Shown here piece after piece: positions 6,118-8,584 of a stretch of DNA of 8,584 nt. A program made the translations under genes and the position numbers. The DNA lies in the NCBI GenBank assembly GCA_002430925.1, contig DJDD01000161.1, positions 1-8,584 of the forward strand. The letters are read 5' to 3'. Under the pieces are notes generated by a model, which worked only from the letters and a program-made list of their open reading frames with translations, was not told where the DNA came from and did not search any database. Every line of letters starts with the position of its first letter. Position 1 is the stretch's first letter. Origin of the DNA: Flavobacteriales bacterium UBA5933. GTDB lineage: Bacteria > Bacteroidota > Bacteroidia > Flavobacteriales > Weeksellaceae.

Positions 6118-8112
6118 ATGGATATTCAGAATAAAATTTTAAACTTAAGAGAAGAACTTAATCAACATAATTATAATTATTATGTATTAGATAATCCTAC
6201 TGTTTCAGATTTTGAATTTGATTTGAAATTAAAGGAACTAAAACGTTTAGAAGATGAAAACCCAGATTTTTTTGACATCAACTCTCCTACTCAACGTGTT
6301 GGCGGAATGATTACTAAAAAATTTCCAACTATTACACATGAGTTTAGAATGTATTCTTTAGATAATTCTTATTCAATAGATGATTTAAAAGATTGGGAAA
6401 AACGAATTGAAAAGTCTATTGGAGAAAAAGTAGAATTTGTTTGTGAATTAAAATATGATGGAGCTTCAATTTCTATTTTATATGAAAATGGAGAACTTAC
6501 ACAAGCTGTAACTCGTGGTGATGGAACCCAAGGAGACGAAATCACAAATAATATACGTACCATACAATCTGTCCCATTAAAATTAAAAGGAAATTATCCT
6601 GAACGTTTTTATATGCGAGGAGAAATAACAATTCCTCTGAACACGTTTGCTTCTATTAATAAAGAACGAGCAAAAAATGGATTAGATTTGTATGCTAACC
6701 CTAGAAATACGGCATCTGGATCTCTTAAATTACAAGACAACAGCGAAGTTGCTAAACGTGGTTTACAGTGTTTCCCTTACTATTTTGTTGGAAATAATTT
6801 ACCTTATACTACACAATGGGAAATGCTACAAGCTGCTGATGAATTAGGCTTTAAAATTCCTCATACATCAAAATTATGCAGTTCTTTAGAAGAAGTATTA
6901 GCATTTGTGGATTATTGGGATACAGAACGTAAAAATTTACCTTATGAGACAGATGGGATTGTAATAAAAGTTAACTCATTTTCTCAACAAGATGAATTAG
7001 GATTTACAGCAAAATCTCCTCGTTGGGCTATGGCATATAAATTTAAAGCTGAAGCTGCAGAAACTGAATTATTGAGTATCGATTATCAAGTTGGTAGAAC
7101 TGGAGCAATAACTCCTGTAGCTAACTTGGCTCCTGTTTCTTTAGCTGGTACAATTGTAAAAAGAGCTTCAGTACATAACGAAGATATCATTAAGAAACTA
7201 GATATACGTATTGGAGATATTGTTTATGTTGAAAAAGGGGGAGAAATCATTCCTAAAATTGTAGGAGTAAATACTGATGTTCGTCAACCTGAAACAAAGG
7301 AAATCGAATTCATAAAAAATTGTCCTTCTTGTGGAACAGAATTAATTCGAAAAGAAGGTGAAGCACAACATTACTGCCCTAATGAAAATGGCTGTGAACC
7401 ACAAATTATTGGTAAACTAGAGCATTTTGTATCTCGTAAAGCAATGGACATAGAAAGTATTGGTGGAGAAACTGCTGTATTATTACACAAAGCAGGATTA
7501 GTTAACAATGTTGCAGATTTTTATACTTTACAGAAAGAAGATATATTACCATTAGAAAGAATGGCAGAAAAATCAGCTCAAAATATCATTAATTCTGTTG
7601 AAAATTCAAAAGAACAACCTTTTGAAAAAGTACTTTATGCTATTGGTATTCGTCATGTTGGTGAAACTGTTGCTAAAAAATTAGTCAAACATTTTCAAAC
7701 GATTGATAATTTAATGAATGCAACAACAGAAGAGTTAGTTGCGGTAACTGATGTTGGTGAAAAAATAGCGATTTCTTTACAAGAATATTTTAAAATAGAA
7801 CAACATCAAACTATGATTCAACGATTACGTGATTATGGATTAAATTTTGAAATTGCGGAAGATTCAAAACCGTTATCAGATTCATTAGAAGGAAAAACAT
7901 TTTTGTTTACAGGTAGTTTAACAAAATTTACAAGAACAGAAGCTCAGAAAATGGTTGAAGATCATGGAGGAAAAAATATCTCAGCTGTTTCTAAAAACCT
8001 TAATTATTTAATAGCTGGAGAAAAAGCTGGAAGTAAATTAAAAAAAGCTGAAGACTTAGGAACTGTAATTGTACTGACTGAAGATGAATTTTTAACAATG
8101 ATAAATAGCTAA
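6118..8112 (+). CDS. ligA: NAD-dependent DNA ligase LigA
   Basis: Seals nicks between Okazaki fragments and after excision repair, using NAD+ to form an adenylated lysine. From the ATG at 6118 the protein has 664 residues, the usual length. Domain Ia (about 1-70) has the NAD-binding pattern YYVLDNPTVSDFEFD (21-35). The adenylation domain has KYDGAS with catalytic K112, then DGIVIK (279-284) and the W303/K308 region. An OB fold follows (about 315-395). The zinc finger has C402, C405, C420 and C426. Helix-hairpin-helix repeats (about 445-560) contain IGIRHVGE and VTDVGEK. A BRCT domain (about 587-664) ends the protein. The longest frame starts at a TTG at 6097, but that codon is inside the promoter -7 element. 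F34 stands where E. coli has Y35; I believe this is common in flavobacteria. The stop overlaps the next ATG by one base (TAATG), suggesting translational coupling. Confidence 0.97.
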   Translation: MDIQNKILNLREELNQHNYNYYVLDNPTVSDFEFDLKLKELKRLEDENPDFFDINSPTQRVGGMITKKFPTITHEFRMYSLDNSYSIDDLKDWEKRIEKSIGEKVEFVCELKYDGASISILYENGELTQAVTRGDGTQGDEITNNIRTIQSVPLKLKGNYPERFYMRGEITIPLNTFASINKERAKNGLDLYANPRNTASGSLKLQDNSEVAKRGLQCFPYYFVGNNLPYTTQWEMLQAADELGFKIPHTSKLCSSLEEVLAFVDYWDTERKNLPYETDGIVIKVNSFSQQDELGFTAKSPRWAMAYKFKAEAAETELLSIDYQVGRTGAITPVANLAPVSLAGTIVKRASVHNEDIIKKLDIRIGDIVYVEKGGEIIPKIVGVNTDVRQPETKEIEFIKNCPSCGTELIRKEGEAQHYCPNENGCEPQIIGKLEHFVSRKAMDIESIGGETAVLLHKAGLVNNVADFYTLQKEDILPLERMAEKSAQNIINSVENSKEQPFEKVLYAIGIRHVGETVAKKLVKHFQTIDNLMNATTEELVAVTDVGEKIAISLQEYFKIEQHQTMIQRLRDYGLNFEIAEDSKPLSDSLEGKTFLFTGSLTKFTRTEAQKMVEDHGGKNISAVSKNLNYLIAGEKAGSKLKKAEDLGTVIVLTEDEFLTMINS

Positions 8113-8584
8113 TGGAATCGGGATTATTAGCTGTAATAATTTTTGGAGTTCTTTTGTTAATCCTAACTCCTTTTATTTTTTATGGTTTGAAAATGGCTGG
8201 TTATAATAAATTTGCATTTATTGTATCTTTATCTATCTTCTTTATTGTAGTTATACCTATGGTAAAATATAGTTATAGAAGCCAAATGTATAGTAATGAT
8301 GATTTAAAAAATGATTTACATAAAGCTGGAATAGGCTTTAAAAATTCTGTACGAGTTATTCATAATGATATTTCTGGTATCAAAAATATGAAACAAGAAA
8401 CTGTTGTAATAATGGATACAGCAGATATCAATAAAATAGTACAAAAAATAGAATCTGATCCTAAGTATATAATTTCACCAAAAATATTGAATTTGAAGAA
8501 TGAAACAACAGGTAAAATTCAATATAAAACAAATAGAAATTATCGTTTTAAGAATAATTATATTTTAGAAACGTATGGTACAAT
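8112..8584 (+). CDS. Two-helix membrane protein of unknown function (3' end outside window)
   Basis: An open frame starting at ATG 8112, sharing one base with the ligA stop, runs without a stop to the window edge (157 codons seen). It begins MESGLLAVIIFGVLLLIL. Two hydrophobic segments at about 4-24 and 33-50 are separated by a short loop (YGLKMAGYNKF). A polar, Lys/Asn-rich domain follows from residue 51 on, with no recognisable catalytic motif. Charges (KYSYR after helix 2, few before helix 1) suggest both ends in the cytoplasm, but topology is uncertain. Close coupling to ligA and codon use like its neighbours support a real gene. I do not recognise the family. Co-transcription with ligA need not mean a role in DNA repair. 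The C-terminus is missing, so length and full domain content are unknown. Confidence 0.75.
   Translation, partial: MESGLLAVIIFGVLLLILTPFIFYGLKMAGYNKFAFIVSLSIFFIVVIPMVKYSYRSQMYSNDDLKNDLHKAGIGFKNSVRVIHNDISGIKNMKQETVVIMDTADINKIVQKIESDPKYIISPKILNLKNETTGKIQYKTNRNYRFKNNYILETYGT

Noticed and set aside
6369..6563. Open frame of 64 codons on the minus strand inside ligA
   Set aside because: Antisense to the ligase adenylation domain with no supporting signals.
1..8584. CRISPR array, tRNA, 4.5S RNA, insertion sequence, phage or defence cassette
   Set aside because: No regularly spaced repeats, no tRNA-like or transposase-like sequences, and all long frames are recognised core genes or small membrane proteins.

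Overview
The window looks like ordinary chromosomal DNA from a low-GC member of the Bacteroidota, most likely the family Flavobacteriaceae. This rests on the very AT-rich intergenic DNA, the absence of Shine-Dalgarno sequences before starts, the phylum-specific -7 promoter element TAnnTTTG (with a TTG near -33) just upstream of genes, and proteins of flavobacterial type (RimO, Ffh, LigA). The genus cannot be fixed from the sequence alone.

Layout, left to right. Positions 1-203 are non-coding: a GC-richer remnant resembling a dispersed palindromic repeat, then a probable promoter. rimO (204-1508, +) encodes the methylthiotransferase for ribosomal protein uS12. A perfect palindromic, probably bidirectional terminator (1529-1554) separates it from the convergent copA (1575-3971, -), a Cu(I)-exporting P1B-type ATPase. 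Between copA and ffh lies about 320 bp of very AT-rich DNA. It holds a weak copA promoter, a 7-7-7 inverted repeat that could be an operator, a large imperfect hairpin of about 76 nt, and a strong ffh terminator. ffh (4289-5650, -) encodes the signal recognition particle GTPase and has a good promoter. Upstream of it on the same strand is a small gene for an 84-residue, glycine-zipper-like membrane protein (5742-5996, -). A 121-bp divergent region then carries a near-ideal promoter for ligA (6118-8112, +), the NAD-dependent DNA ligase. The ligA stop overlaps by one base the start of a two-helix membrane protein of unknown function (8112 to the window end, +, incomplete).

The recognised genes serve separate core processes: ribosome modification, copper export, co-translational membrane targeting, and DNA joining. 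There is no sign of a shared pathway, mobile element, CRISPR array, phage or defence module, and I found no convincing previously undescribed system. The most useful observations are two start-site corrections (copA and ligA, where the longest open frame begins at a TTG inside the promoter -7 element), the structured ffh-copA intergenic region, a degenerate extra N-terminal metal-binding-like domain in CopA, and two uncharacterised small membrane proteins, one coupled to ligA.
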